A DNA stretch of 64,000 nt from the NCBI RefSeq assembly GCF_907165205.1, contig NC_058190.1, positions 3,914,001 to 3,978,000 on the forward strand, written 5' to 3'. Both the position numbers and the translations under genes were made by a program. Below are positions 26,401 to 33,272 of the stretch, in pieces. Under the pieces are notes generated by a model that saw only the letters and a program-made list of their open reading frames with translations, ran no database searches and had not been told where the DNA came from. The stretch comes from Coccinella septempunctata. Lineage: Eukaryota > Arthropoda > Insecta > Coleoptera > Coccinellidae. The first letter of the stretch is position 1. Every line of letters begins with the position of its first letter.

Positions 26401-29348
26401 AAAAATTGCTTCGGACAAAATTTGCAGAAAATGTTATGCGAAAACAATTTGAAGCCCATAATGAGATAATTGAAAAAAACCTGATTTTTGTGACCTTTAT
26501 GGCTGATTTTTATTGTTTCCGCTTGCTCAAACCGTCAGATTATATTTTTTCCGTTATTCTTAAATGATTAGCGTCAATATAAGAAAAAACGCTAACGCGC
26601 TCCCACACATTTTCGCCACCCTTAAATTGTCAGATTAAGAGAATATATACTTTTCAACATGTAATTAACCACATATATCTTAATCTGACACGCTCGAGTA
26701 TGTACAATGATCGTTTTTTTTTTTTTTACTATTCTGACAAGCTGTCCTAAACAATGACCCTTATATACAGTCTAATTTTTGTTAGAGGTACTCCACAGGG
26801 TCCAAGGTATCTCCCCAAGACCAAGACCATAGTAATTTCTTTTACTCGATAAACAAACCAACAAGCTATGAAATCCATATCATTGAGTTGAAATATCGTA
26901 GAATGAAAGTCTGAAGTCCTGGGAATATCCCTAACCAGCAAGTTTCTGTGGAATGAGTATGTTAGAAATGCTACTTGTAGTGCGATAAGAGCTTTAATGG
27001 CGTGCAGAATTCTATCCGGTAAGGCTTGCGGGGCTGTAACCCTAAAATACTGCGATGGATGTACGTGATTATTGTGAGACCAATAATATTCTATGGGGCA
27101 GTAGTCTGGTTGCCTAAATCAGGGCAAACGAGCACCAGAAAAATACTCGACAAGGTACAAAGGCTTGTCTGTGCGTCCATCATTGGAGCTATGTGAATGT
27201 GTCCAATTAGAGCAATTGAGTTCATCACAGATCTCAGTCCTCTACATCTAGTGATAGACAGGGAAGCGCCTTGAGGCATTCCTCAGAATATCTAGGGAGG
27301 GTATAGGTTATGAGAGAATTAAAAGTCAGAGAGCCTTGTCCTCTGTAAACAAGGACACGTCATCAGCGAACCTACCTAGTGATGTTATAATTGAAAAAGT
27401 GGGCATTGAGAAGATCTTGAAAACTACCAAAAATTTCCAAGTTAATATCATCAAACGGTTGGTTCAAAAACAACAGCATGTTTCAGGAAAGAAACTATCA
27501 AAGATGTGACATAGTGATCCATTCTGATAGTCAAATCGCTATCAAAGCACTGAAATTCCATGTCATCGACTCATAGGTAATATGGAGTTATGAAACTGTT
27601 ATATCCATTGTCGCCTTAGAAAGAATATGATTAGAATGGGCTTGTCAGAAACTCAGTGTAGATCCTGTGGGGAAGAAAAAGAAACTCCTATTCCCTTGGT
27701 TACAGAATGCCTCGCCATTGCGAGCCTGCGCAAGGAACGTCCTAGACGAGAAAATTAAAGGATAAATGAGACTCGCTCAGATACTGCAGTCGATTGGAAC
27801 TCTGAAGCTGGAGAGCTAGCTGTATATGACGCAGCAGTGTGTGAGAACAGCTCCTTAAGGTCGCAGTGGCATGTATCTCGCTTACTAATCTATAAACTAC
27901 CACAAAGATTTCCGATAAATAGGTGTATTTTTCTAATGTCCTCCTAGAGACTAGGAAACTTTAATTTGAAAAATGAACAAAGAGTTATTGGAATGGATCT
28001 TTCAGAATGGCTCATCTTATATGGTGATTATAAATTTCGCAAATATAGAATATTGGTAATTATCGAATACCATTGAGTATTAACTTTGAATTCTCAAAGG
28101 TGTTACTTACTTCTGCTGACATGAAGGCGAATGTGTTGATGCCTCCAAAGAACCCAACGAACACAGCTACAAGTAACATGAATCCAGATAGAGCAAATAT
28201 TACTCCTAATAACACCAGTAGTTTCACATGGCTCCAAACTGGCGTAGTTGGCGAGAACGAGAGCTGAAACAAGAAGGTTACATTACGGAAGAGAAAACAT
28301 GCAGGTTAAAAAGAATGGGTTCTTCCTCCAAAGTCGAGTTATCTGATCGAAGTTTGAGAAGAATGAGGAGAGGATAATTGTATGCCTTATTTTTGGTGAG
28401 AACTTTTTTTGTTTATATATTAATTTCACTTGAAAATCCTTTTTAAATTTTCAAAGTTTTTGACTTGAATTTTAGTTTTATATCTGTTATATTTTATATG
28501 TTGACAAATATGTATGACGGTCGATTTTTCTGCCCGGTTGGAAAACTATGACAGGACTGCTGCATCGTAAGTTGAACTCATATATTTATGATATTTTTCC
28601 ACGAATTTTTTCTCTTCCTTTCGTTGCAGTCGTCTTGTTACTTGGCTCCCGAAGATGGTGATGTGTTAGCTCACCGAAACTAGTCGAGCAGACGTGTTTT
28701 TGCAGTCTGATTAAATAAATAAAGTTCTCACCAAAAATAAGGCATACAATTATCCTCTCCTCATTAAGATGGTGAACGCCAAAGGGTTTAAAGAAGTTAT
28801 GAAGTTTGAGAATATTTTTCGCCAGATTAGATTCTTCCCCACTACAAGCCCAGATCGGACCAGGATTTACAAAATGCTGTCAGTTGCAAACGATTAATCA
28901 CAAGTGATTCATGAATATCATAATGCTCAAGAAAAGGGATAGATTATTATCAATTATTCATCATCGATGTATACAATAGAATTATTTTTAATTTTTCAAC
29001 AGAAGTTTGTTATCTTATCTTGAGAGTTATGAAAAACGCTTCTTTTGAATAGGGATTATTCCATTCCGATCTCCAAAATTTAATACTCACATATTCGAAT
29101 CTATCGTTACTGAGCTGCGACAGCAAGTGCAGAAATCCAAGAAAGGCAAACCAGGAACACCAAAGAAGGACTTCGTCTATATACTGGACGTTTATGATGC
29201 CGAACACGAAGATGAACTTGTAAAAAATAAAGTTCCAAAATTTGTCCTTCAGGTGTTGCTGCTCGGATACGCGAAGTTCGCCGAACACCAATTTCTGGAT
29301 GGCCGTTCCGATCAATATTAACCAGCAGAACGCCATATTGATCATAGT
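2163..29348 (-). CDS. AMFR: AMFR (gp78) E3 ubiquitin ligase, seven internal coding exons (gene-level entry)
   Basis: AMFR/gp78 is an ER-membrane RING ubiquitin ligase of ER-associated degradation. Seven exons join in consistent phase on the minus strand: 29348-29091, 28263-28111, 16522-16182, 16056-15946, 5917-5754, 5425-5313 and 2404-2163 (1382 nt, about 460 residues). In order they encode hydrophobic membrane segments, a C3HC4-type RING finger (CAVC, CGHLFHNTC, CPTC) and a CUE domain beginning VQELFPNMPMSVITEDL. Blocks such as LRVSEQQHLKDKFWNFIFYK, FEYLSFSPTTP and SWLPSFSVEV match what I know of the family. All introns are GT-AG. The last exon ends mid-codon at a GTGAGT donor, so the C-terminal exon or exons lie left of the window. 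The N-terminal exon was not found. Every exon is open; the introns carry many mobile elements. Family identity is very secure. Confidence 0.97.
3390..3665 (+). pseudogene. Broken Myb/SANT-like DNA-binding protein, transposon-derived
   Basis: On the plus strand, in two frames, the DNA reads NFSTEEKSLLLTIV and then KKTDGITIKRKEKAWHAVMN followed by SFNFQNPS. This is the layout of the Myb/SANT-like domain found in PIF/Harbinger accessory proteins and related insect proteins: Phe-Ser-x-Glu-Glu-Lys, a Lys-Lys-Thr-Asp block, then Lys-Ala-Trp. Stops and frameshifts separate the blocks, so it is dead. It sits in an insertion of about 0.8 kb inside repeat Y1. The family call rests on motif recognition only. 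Confidence 0.55.
3912..4091. mobile_element. PIF/Harbinger-type MITE, copy 1
   Basis: A 180-bp element with terminal inverted repeats beginning AGCCCGTTTGCAACAGCCG. It is flanked by TAA on the left and TTA on the right. Three further copies (35310-35501, 39069-39248, 39252-39443) have matching 3-bp TTA or TAA duplications, which points to the PIF/Harbinger superfamily. The inverted Y1 copy near 30060 lacks this insertion. Confidence 0.85.
4531..5312. other. AMFR intron sequence, nothing recognised
   Basis: AT-rich intron between the CUE exon and the RING-CUE linker exon. No repeat structure or coding similarity was recognised. Confidence 0.6.
5313..5425 (-). CDS. AMFR: AMFR exon: linker between RING and CUE
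   Basis: This exon is 113 nt. It encodes SRYVSWLPSFSVEVSHAQLV and then ASNSQLDAMARQ, which runs straight into the CUE domain of the next exon. Human AMFR has the matching pattern of SWLPSFSVEV and SNSQLNAMAHQ. The acceptor is TTTGCAG|GG and the donor CAG|GTAAGT. Confidence 0.96.
5754..5917 (-). CDS. AMFR: AMFR exon: second half of the RING finger
   Basis: This exon is 164 nt. It starts with the single base that completes Asn and encodes TCLLSWLEQDTTCPTCRMAL, which supplies the remaining zinc ligands. NIQNPAVARIDSPDLQMDPP and a linker rich in His and Phe follow. It ends with one base (G) that completes a Gly codon in the next exon (donor GATG|GTGAGT). Confidence 0.97.
6230..6768. repeat. Probable degenerate inverted-repeat element
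   Basis: The right end reads CCTCGTGAAAGACCCTGTA, the outward-facing ACAGGGTC-type terminus seen on other elements here. The interior holds repeated fragments typical of these fold-back elements, such as AAAAATGGGGTTCTAATTTG near 6262 and a similar stretch near 6576. The left boundary is unclear. It is non-coding. Confidence 0.4.
6905..7255 (+). pseudogene. HARBI1-like transposase N-terminal fragment
   Basis: A 116-codon ORF starts MDYLSSDDSDMELLDMVESE, an acidic leader, and continues with a segment reading EFTCRIQLSKGAVSEILDLI. That resembles the N-terminal region of Harbinger-type nucleases (a Phe-x-x-x-Phe/Ile-x-Leu-Ser-Lys core before a long helix). The family's next block, usually about residues reading LLxALRFYATG, is seen only as LQLSSAGNNPISCYKFYQTH. 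No DDE motifs follow, so it is truncated or decayed. A chance ORF remains possible. Confidence 0.4.
7256..8079. other. AMFR intron sequence, nothing recognised
   Basis: No coding similarity, inverted repeat or tandem repeat was recognised here. Confidence 0.5.
8080..8368. mobile_element. 289-bp MITE with 42-bp inverted repeats
   Basis: The termini pair over about 42 bp with one or two mismatches: AAGCTACATTCACAATCAAT followed by TCACGGGCCGAAGTGCACTTCG, against the complement ending at 8367. The palindrome CGAAGTGCACTTCG ends each arm. A 76-codon ORF runs through it but begins in the repeat and looks accidental. Confidence 0.8.
8845..8851. repeat. Left target-site duplication of the P element
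   Basis: GTGAGAG, repeated exactly at 12747-12753 directly outside the other terminus. Confidence 0.85.
8852..12746 (-). mobile_element. Complete P element with intact transposase gene
   Basis: A 3895-bp DNA transposon in an AMFR intron, oriented like AMFR. The termini are inverted repeats beginning CAGAGACAACAACGAGACG (19 perfect bp), with imperfect pairing on to about 31 bp (CAACTCC and CAC shared). They are flanked by the 7-bp duplication GTGAGAG. P elements typically carry 31-bp terminal repeats and an 8-bp duplication, so the repeat length fits and the duplication is one base shorter. The single gene inside encodes a THAP-domain P transposase with no stop or frameshift. Everything needed for an autonomous copy appears to be present. 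Confidence 0.93.
9307..12377 (-). CDS. P-element (THAP9-like) transposase, four exons, intact
   Basis: Exons 12377-12301, 12113-11839, 11655-10456 and 10400-9307 total 2646 nt, exactly 882 codons including stop (881 residues). The introns are 187, 183 and 55 nt, all GT-AG. Residues 1-80 form a THAP zinc finger (C4, C7, then CSKH at 49-52, and the AVPMQFF end motif). A basic, coiled-coil-like stretch follows (QQKEDHLRKLKKQCRQKSK), as in P transposase. The catalytic RNase-H-like region has LLFDEMDIKENLYYD, CDMGVNN and MYDVPHLLKR, and the C-terminal part has LNQDPLENLFGCIR. Drosophila P transposase is 751 residues and human THAP9 903, so the length fits. The protein cuts and reinserts the element in the nucleus. 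The start is the ATG that opens the THAP fold. Confidence 0.93.
12747..12753. repeat. Right target-site duplication of the P element
   Basis: GTGAGAG, directly after the terminal TGTCTCTG of the element and identical to 8845-8851. Confidence 0.85.
12831..12929. repeat. 99-bp hairpin repeat
   Basis: CCGTATGCACCTTTCATTGA at the left pairs with the complement of TCAATGAAACGGTGCATACGG at the right, leaving a loop of about 40 nt. It is a short fold-back MITE in an AMFR intron. Confidence 0.7.
12930..13270. other. AMFR intron sequence, nothing firm
   Basis: Several related GATAGAT and ATCTATC runs occur between 13080 and 13200 and could fold. I could not define an element boundary and see no coding signal. 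Confidence 0.4.
13271..13476. mobile_element. 206-bp MITE with 34-bp inverted repeats and 8-bp flanking repeat
   Basis: The terminal inverted repeats begin TACAGTGA and continue CTCTAACGGGACAGTGGCGAC, pairing over 34 bp with two mismatches. The flanks are TTCAAATG on the left and TTCAAATT on the right, an 8-bp direct repeat with one mismatch. That favours an 8-bp-duplication superfamily (hAT or P) over Tc1. It is non-coding. Confidence 0.8.
13477..14639. other. AMFR intron sequence with overlapping uninformative ORFs
   Basis: Between 14254 and 14647 several frames on both strands are open for 60-120 codons at once. None shows a recognisable domain. It could be a decayed transposon segment, but nothing specific supports this. 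Confidence 0.4.
14640..15197. repeat. Fold-back element, family W, copy 1
   Basis: The two halves are inverted. GATTTTGACGATTTCGAAAA near 14745 pairs with the region near 15020, and CAGATCTGAAACTT pairs with AGGTACAGATCTGTAAC. The right end reads CTTAGTAGACAACGATTTTG and then CCCACCCTGG. The same family occurs at 31880-32405 with the end ACGAATTTTGCTCACCCTGT. Confidence 0.65.
15200..15600 (-). pseudogene. Jockey-like LINE fragment (ORF2 C-terminal region)
   Basis: A degenerate minus-strand stretch encodes SEVKYLEITLD, then SPYCLGLTYVITVRPIITYG and PVIWFAKAEQTEILQRLVCA, then TDLTPLHLEI. This is the post-RT segment (thumb and connection) typical of Jockey/R1-type LINEs. Several stops separate the pieces. 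A plus-strand relic of the same family lies at 26800-27960. Confidence 0.75.
15946..16056 (-). CDS. AMFR: AMFR exon: first half of the RING finger
   Basis: This exon is 111 nt. It encodes YPMATSAELTENSDN followed by CAVCWEKMESARKLPCGHLF and H, which gives the first two cysteines, the third cysteine and the first histidine of the RING. The codon for the following Asn is split AA|C across the intron. The donor is CACAA|GTAAGT. The intron to the left is about 10 kb and contains the complete P element. Confidence 0.97.
16182..16522 (-). CDS. AMFR: AMFR exon: membrane and cytosolic segment before the RING
   Basis: This exon is 341 nt (113 codons plus 2 nt). It encodes VILLSVRTLHIIIKYALHLY, WERRGPVIYYTEL, the conserved DFVHHLHMLIWSNIFLSMAS membrane block and the basic QRKYKKHRNYVW stretch that leads to the RING. 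The acceptor is TTTCAG|GTT at 16522. A transposable-element terminus begins only about 15 bp upstream of this splice site (near 16537). Confidence 0.97.
16643..18123 (+). mobile_element. Non-autonomous P-type element with THAP exons, copy P1
   Basis: A 1481-bp element ending in imperfect inverted repeats of about 30 bp (CAAAGATTATAGAGTAGAAA then GATAGGAAAC, against the complement ending at 18123). It is inserted in element X; the uninterrupted X copy near 38860 reads GTTGCCACAACTAATATC. The flanks GCCACAACT and GTCGCAACT look like a decayed 8-9 bp duplication. Inside are a THAP first exon (16944-16997) and a second exon with CNEHFT near 17115, but no catalytic region. Confidence 0.75.
16944..17140 (+). 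pseudogene. THAP-domain exons of the P1 element, decayed
   Basis: The exon at 16944-16997 encodes MVKNCGSNKTNFTKENGN, the cysteine-containing start of a THAP finger, and ends at a GTAAGT donor. After the TTTTCAG near 17050, frames read WIKFSERKG and, one base shifted, TMCNEHFTVKS, the W and C-x-x-H parts of the same fold. A stop follows. The protein cannot be complete. Copies occur at 19594-19641 (with 21330-21400) and at 57226. Confidence 0.65.
19664..21298. mobile_element. Fold-back element with arms of over 500 bp
   Basis: The ends are TACAGGATGTTTCATGAGTC and the complement of TACAGGGTGTTTCATGAGTC. Pairing then continues with small gaps through the whole arms, for example CGATAGCCATAACTCTGGA near 19809 against TCCAGAGTTATGGCTATCG near 21138, and AACCCTCAGCACATACTGAG against CTCAGTATGTGCTGAGGGTT. 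It interrupts the THAP intron of P2. No transposase is seen. Confidence 0.8.
21598..21915 (+). pseudogene. 5'-truncated CR1/Jockey-like LINE, 3' end only
   Basis: The ORF 21597-21806 encodes MCLSLFNKLPKELQILTDTS and KFKRETRKLL, matching the ORF2 C-terminus pattern of the LINE at 44.4-47.7 kb (MCxSxxNxLPKxxR). A short 3' UTR follows and then a tail of TTATTATTATTATTA. P1 lacks it, so it is a clean insertion in P2. Confidence 0.75.
22346..22782. other. AMFR intron, A-rich and otherwise unremarkable
   Basis: This stretch includes an A/G-rich run at 22690-22745 (AAAAAGAAAAAGAG-like). No element or exon was recognised. Confidence 0.5.
22783..23620 (-). pseudogene. LINE 3' fragment, family R, copy 1
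   Basis: On the minus strand a broken reverse-transcriptase region reads FQYADDFSLIARSSEDL, then LDTYKHIYEALGLRLNIDKT. It continues collinearly with the copy at 24783-26037. It is truncated just upstream of the YADD box. Both copies end 3' at a sequence whose complement is TTGCGACT near 22780 and 24783. Frameshifts are present. The clade is not determined. Confidence 0.8.
23621..24782. other. AMFR intron, partly repetitive
   Basis: 23625-23740 resembles 43905-44010 (shared TCTTTGACTC, CAACAGTAGATTC and GGGACACTTTTTT-like blocks), so it is a dispersed repeat. I see nothing coding or structured in 23760-24782. Confidence 0.5.
24783..26037 (-). pseudogene. LINE fragment, family R, copy 2 (reverse transcriptase)
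   Basis: Minus-strand ORFs at 25984-25706 and 25725-25171 give consecutive reverse-transcriptase blocks: DLYIDLSKAFDSVNRRALW, GIKQGCVLAPLLFNIF, LQYADDFSLIA and FKYLGSFINTGAKLDTEI. A C-terminal region follows (KTAVYKAVVLPTLLNGSESW, typical of LINEs). A frameshift separates the two ORFs. The copy is 5'-truncated inside RT near 26037 and inactive. Confidence 0.88.
26038..26799. other. AMFR intron, no recognised feature
   Basis: TTAATCTGACA occurs near 26092 and again near 26684 and may mark an undefined repeat. No exon was seen. Confidence 0.4.
26800..27960 (+). pseudogene. Decayed Jockey-like LINE with RNase H remnant
   Basis: Plus-strand fragments in several frames read RPIIFYGAVVWLPKSG, then KVQRLVCASIIGAM and ITDLSPLHLVID, and later IHSDSQIAIKALKFH (an RNase H block) and a Cys-rich stretch CRSCGEEKETPIPLVTECLA. 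This order (RT tail, RNase H, zinc-knuckle-like region) fits a Jockey/R1/I-type LINE ORF2. Many stops are present. It is the same family as 15200-15600. Confidence 0.7.
28111..28263 (-). CDS. AMFR: AMFR exon: membrane segments
   Basis: This exon has 51 codons in phase 0. It begins LSFSPTTPVWSHVKLL and continues with a strongly hydrophobic stretch (LVLLGVIFALSGFMLLVAVF), a GFFGGINTFAFMSAE loop, and then the donor GAA|GTAAGT. It joins directly to VILLSVRTLH of the next exon. The intron on its right (28264-29090) carries a short inverted-repeat element. Confidence 0.96.
28362..28766. mobile_element. 405-bp inverted-repeat element with hammerhead-like core
   Basis: The ends pair over about 45 bp: AATGAGGAGAGGATAATTGT then ATGCCTTATTTTTGGTGAGAAC, against the complement ending at 28766. 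It lies in the AMFR intron between 28264 and 29090. Near the right arm (28644-28690) the strand reads GGCTCCCGAAGAT, a GGTGA...TCACC stem, then GAAAC, TAGTC and GAGC. That resembles the degenerate hammerhead motifs of Penelope-like retroelement terminal repeats. Confidence 0.7.
29091..29348 (-). CDS. AMFR: AMFR exon: first visible membrane segments
   Basis: This exon has 86 codons in phase 0, from the acceptor TTTTCAG before ACT ATG ATC to the donor TAT|GTGAGT. It encodes MINMAFCWLILIGTAIQKLV, the family-diagnostic LRVSEQQHLKDKFWNF block and two hydrophobic segments, and ends in NDRFEY. An in-frame ATG lies at 29345, but by family comparison about 80 N-terminal residues should precede it. It is therefore an internal exon, not the start. 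Confidence 0.96.
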
Positions 29349-29627
29349 CTGAAAAGAAAATCAAGCCATTAATACATAGGTACATTATATTCTTACTGAG
29401 TCGTTGGGTCAAAGAGAGGTATGTATATAGATTCTAAAAACACTTCGGCAAAAAGAAAAGTAAATATCAGGAAAATGTAAAAGAGGCTTCAGTTTTAATT
29501 TATTTATTAATAATAATAATAATTTCAAGATATCCTAATTCACATTTGATGTTCTGTGATATAGTGTAGCACTAGTTTTACCACCCTGTTTTAAAGAAAA
29601 TTCGATTGCCCCATTAAAAATGTCGTA
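29349..29627. other. Sequence upstream of the first visible AMFR exon
   Basis: AT-rich, with a short TAATAATAATAA run near 29510. This is the start of an intron that extends right; its donor exon was not found. Confidence 0.5.
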
Positions 29628-31662
29628 CAGGGTGGGCAAAATGGGGAATTCTCCTCAATTTGGGTTATCACTGCATATGCAAGTTTAAACTGAATGAGTA
29701 TGAGTTTAATTCATGATTTTTTCAAATTCACCGCGGAAAATATTCAAAATCATCCTTCAAATATGGGGTTTTAAAATTTAAATCGCTTTGTGCGGAGTTT
29801 AAGATTTGGCAACACCGCATACAAGACAATGAAAAGAACAATGTCCGATCATCTTGTTTATAAAATGACAGCTGTTTATTTACAGGCGCGTACTTACTGG
29901 CGAACCTTAACCGCAACTGGCCATAAAAATCCCATAAAATTTTACGACCTTCCTCCTTCGTCGCAGACTTCATAGACAGCCATCTTTGTCTATCTCATCA
30001 AGATAATGCATTTGTTGTCCTTTATTATCAAGGCATATTTCAGTCGATGTTGCCAGCTTGTACAATTCTCACAAAACGCTTTAAACTTTAAATACCCATT
30101 TTTATTTTTCATTTTTAAGTGCTTAAAATAAATTTTTTTGGGAAACGGTTGAAATGGTTATTTCAAAATGTGACGTTTCAAAGATATTTCATAAAAAATA
30201 CATCATTTTTGTCAGAAGGAGTATTCCCTATTCGATGGGATTGAATGACAGCTCTATAACCATAAGAGCTGGGGGAAAGTGGATGACACGTTTCCAACCT
30301 CGTTTTTCTAAAGATTGTTAATGGCCAAAACCGCAACCCCCTATCTTCTTTTGTTTTCAAGTTGAAACTCATTTTTCGGCTCTTCGTACTGGTGCCTCTA
30401 TTTCGATAAGTATCAGTGATATTGAAAAACAAAAGTTACATTCTACAGACACTTTTTCATGTAGAATGCAGTGGCGCAGTCAAAGATTTTTTTCAGTCCA
30501 CCACTTCAGGGATATGGTGTTAACTTTAATTTTTTTAAACATAAACTCTATGTTATTTTTACATATTTCAGTCCCATATTTTTTTCTGATTCAGAATATA
30601 TAATATAAGTCGTATCTCTAATTGTTCTTCCAATAAAAAACCTCAAAAACTAGTTCGGTCAAGTTGGCAGGTCATTTTTATTGACAATATGATAATGAAC
30701 TTTATGATCTTATGTTGCGTCAGGTTATGAAAGATTTTGGAGATCACTTTCATTCCGGATATTCGAGAAGATGCTCGGGAAATTAGGAAATTATGAGAAT
30801 TTCCATGACAACTTCATATTTACCACTTAAACTCTACTAATAGTGGCACAGCCTTATTTGTGAAGGTGTTTGAAAAGGCTGGTATTTAGATTATCTAATA
30901 GTTGAAAAGGTTTTGGAACAGTTGAATCGAGGTTAATAAAATTTCCTGAAAGTGATTTAGTCCATAAATATTGGAAAATTTTTCATCCTTTCAAATATCC
31001 GGAATGAAAGTGATCTTTAAAGTCTCTCATATCTGTAATAATAGTGAGGTTTATTCTTTGAAATCTACAAGGTTGTTACAATTTTAATATCTTAATAATA
31101 AACTTAAGGAAATCCACCTGTGTCATTTAATAACCTGACACAATTTATGAGCATTAAGTTCATTACCATATATTATTATCAATGAAATGACGTGCCAATT
31201 AGACCGAACTAGTTTTTGGATTTTTTTTAGTGGAAGAACAATCAGAGAATCGACTTATGTTACATATTCTGAAACAGAAAAAAATATGGGACAGGAATAT
31301 GTAAAAATAACACAGGATTTATATTTAAAAAAATTTAAAAAATAAAAGTTATCATGCACTATATCTCTGAAGTGGCGAACTGAAAAAATCTTCGACTACT
31401 CCATTGCATTCTACATGTCAAAGTGTCTGTAGAATGTAACATTTGCTTTTCGATATCACAGATACTTTACGAAATAGAGGCACCAGTACGAAGAGCCAAA
31501 AAAATGAGCTTTCACTTATAATTAAATAAAAGAAGATAGAGGGACGCGGTTTTGGCCATTATTCATCTTTTGAAAATCGAAGTCGGAGAAGTGCCATCCA
31601 TTTTTCCCTAGCTCTTACGGTTACAGAGCTGTCATTAAGTCCCAACGAATATTGCCCACCCA
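29628..31662. mobile_element. Large fold-back element with a Y1 repeat inserted in its left arm
   Basis: The ends are TACAGGGTGGGCAAAAT and the complement of CGAATATTGCCCACCC. The arms 30233-30930 and about 30985-31650 pair closely, for example GAATGACAGCTCTATAACC against GGTTACAGAGCTGTCATTAA, and ACATTCTACAGACACTTT against AAGTGTCTGTAGAATGT. The left arm is split by repeat Y1 (29642-30232), which has no counterpart in the right arm. No ORF codes for a recognisable protein. Confidence 0.75.
29642..30232. repeat. Dispersed repeat Y1, copy 2 (uninterrupted)
   Basis: Collinear in inverted orientation with the outer parts of 2925-4530. Shared blocks include GGAATTCTCCTCAATTTGGG, CATCTTGTTTATAAAATGACAG and GGGAAACGGTTGAAATGG. 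It lacks the two insertions seen in copy 1 and sits in the left arm of the fold-back element 29628-31662. Confidence 0.75.
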
Positions 31663-31879
31663 GAACACTTAACCCTTAAAAATCCTTAAAAATCAGATTA
31701 AAAGTGTAGAATAGTTACGATATCAAGAGTTACAATGAAATATGAAAATGATGAATTTTCATTATTTTATGGACGAAAATATATCCTATTTTCAAATTCG
31801 GCCCTCGCGTTTTAGAAAACTTCCAACTTAAATTTCTAGGCATGCTGTGCGTATTCTCACTTTCAATTATACTGATGGA

Positions 31880-32405
31880 ATTTCGTGCACTAAAAGGACT
31901 AGAAGAAAATGGATGAAACTTTTATGAGCTCTTTTTCAGAGAAACGAAGAATGGTGAAAACCGCAGCCTCCTACGGATCTTCGTTCTCGTGTTATTAGCA
32001 AAAAAATGAGATTTTGACGATTTCGAAAAGTTCTCATAACTTTTTTGTCTTTGAAGTTACAGATCTGAAACAAATTCAATAAAAGTTTGCGTTTGAAGAA
32101 ACGAAAGTTCGCGTAATGATTCGAAATGAAAAAGTTTTTTGAGCTCTTCAGTCGATTCTACGTGAAAAAGTGCTTGTAGGAGGTTCAAGTTTCAAATCGG
32201 TAACTGCAAAGACAAAAAATTTATGAGAACTTTTCGATATCGTTTTCCGCTAACAACTCAAAAACGAAGAATCGTAGGAGGCAACGGTTTTCACCATTCT
32301 TCGTTTCTCTGAAAAAGAGCTAAGAAACGTGTCAACGGTTTTGCTCTAGCTCTTATAGTTCTCGAGATTCCCTTAGTAGGCAACGAATTTTGCTCACCCT
32401 GTACA
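31880..32405. repeat. Fold-back element, family W, copy 2
   Basis: Similar to 14640-15197, with GATTTTGACGATTTCGAAAA near 32012 and the same right end GATTCCCTTAGTAGGCAACG then CTCACCCTGTA. The halves are inverted to each other. Confidence 0.65.
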
Positions 32406-32411
32406 TCTCGG

Positions 32412-32540
32412 GGCTGTGTTTTATGCACAACCGACTTTGAATGTCCCCAATGGAAAAAATCTAAAGGTGTCAAGTCTGGGGAGCGTGGTGGCCATTCAAT
32501 TGGCCCTTCCCTACCAATCCTTTTCTCTTGAAAATTATTG
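32412..32540 (-). pseudogene. Mariner/Tc1-like transposase fragment
   Basis: Minus-strand translation gives GREGPIEWPPRSPDLTPLDF followed by FHWGHSKSVVHKTQP. This is the end of a DDE/D transposase (W-P-P-R-S-P-D-L-x-P-L-D-F-F-x-W-G). About 40 residues survive, beside the fold-back element 32559-33272. Confidence 0.75.
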
Positions 32541-32558
32541 GTAAACTATTTCTAGGAA

Positions 32559-33272
32559 TACACGGTGTTCCTAAATTGAACGTACAAACGAAAAGGGGAG
32601 ATTCCTTAAGTGAGTTTAAGAAAAAAAGTCCCATAAACATGGGGTCGCAAACGTTTCGTTTTCGAGATACAGAGTGTTGAAGTTTGAATTTTTCTTCAAG
32701 TTTTTTTCTCATAGTATCTACACTTCACAAGATATTCAACTGAAATTTGGCATAGATATTACATTTTAGAGTTCTCACCACGTGACATGGCAATTTCGAT
32801 AGAAGATTTACAGGGTGATATTTTTTCTGGAACACTGCCACCTGTTCTTCTGCAGAACTTTTTTCTGGTGAGCAACTGTTAATTTGAAAAAATGTAAAAA
32901 GAAGCTTTGTTCTTATACTAAACTTTTCGGTCTCTTGTAGTTTTCTCGTATTTACCAACGATTTCGAGAAAAAAAAATTTGAACGATTCTCTCGAAATTC
33001 TCTTAACTATGATAGGAAGGCCAGTTTGTAATCTGTGGTGAATGAATTCAGTGCCAGTTTTGACACATCAAATTATTGAACGTTTGTTTTTTTAAAAAAT
33101 GAAGGTGGGTGCATTTGTGGCTATTTATTTTTCGAAAAAAATTCAAACTTCAACACTCTGTATCTCGAAAACGAAACGTTTGCGACCCCATCTTTATGGG
33201 ACTTTTTTTTCTTAAAATCACTTAAGGAATCTCCCCTTTTCGTTTGTACGTTCAATTTAGGAACACCCTGTA
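32559..33272. mobile_element. 714-bp fold-back element with arms of about 136 bp
   Basis: The left end is TACACGGTGTTCCTAAATTG and the right end is the complement of TACAGGGTGTTCCTAAATTG. Pairing continues over about 136 bp (GAACGTACAAACGAAAAGGGGAG and beyond, including GTTTCGTTTTCGAGATACAGAG). The interior 32700-33000 is related to 34529-34800. It is non-coding. Confidence 0.85.
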
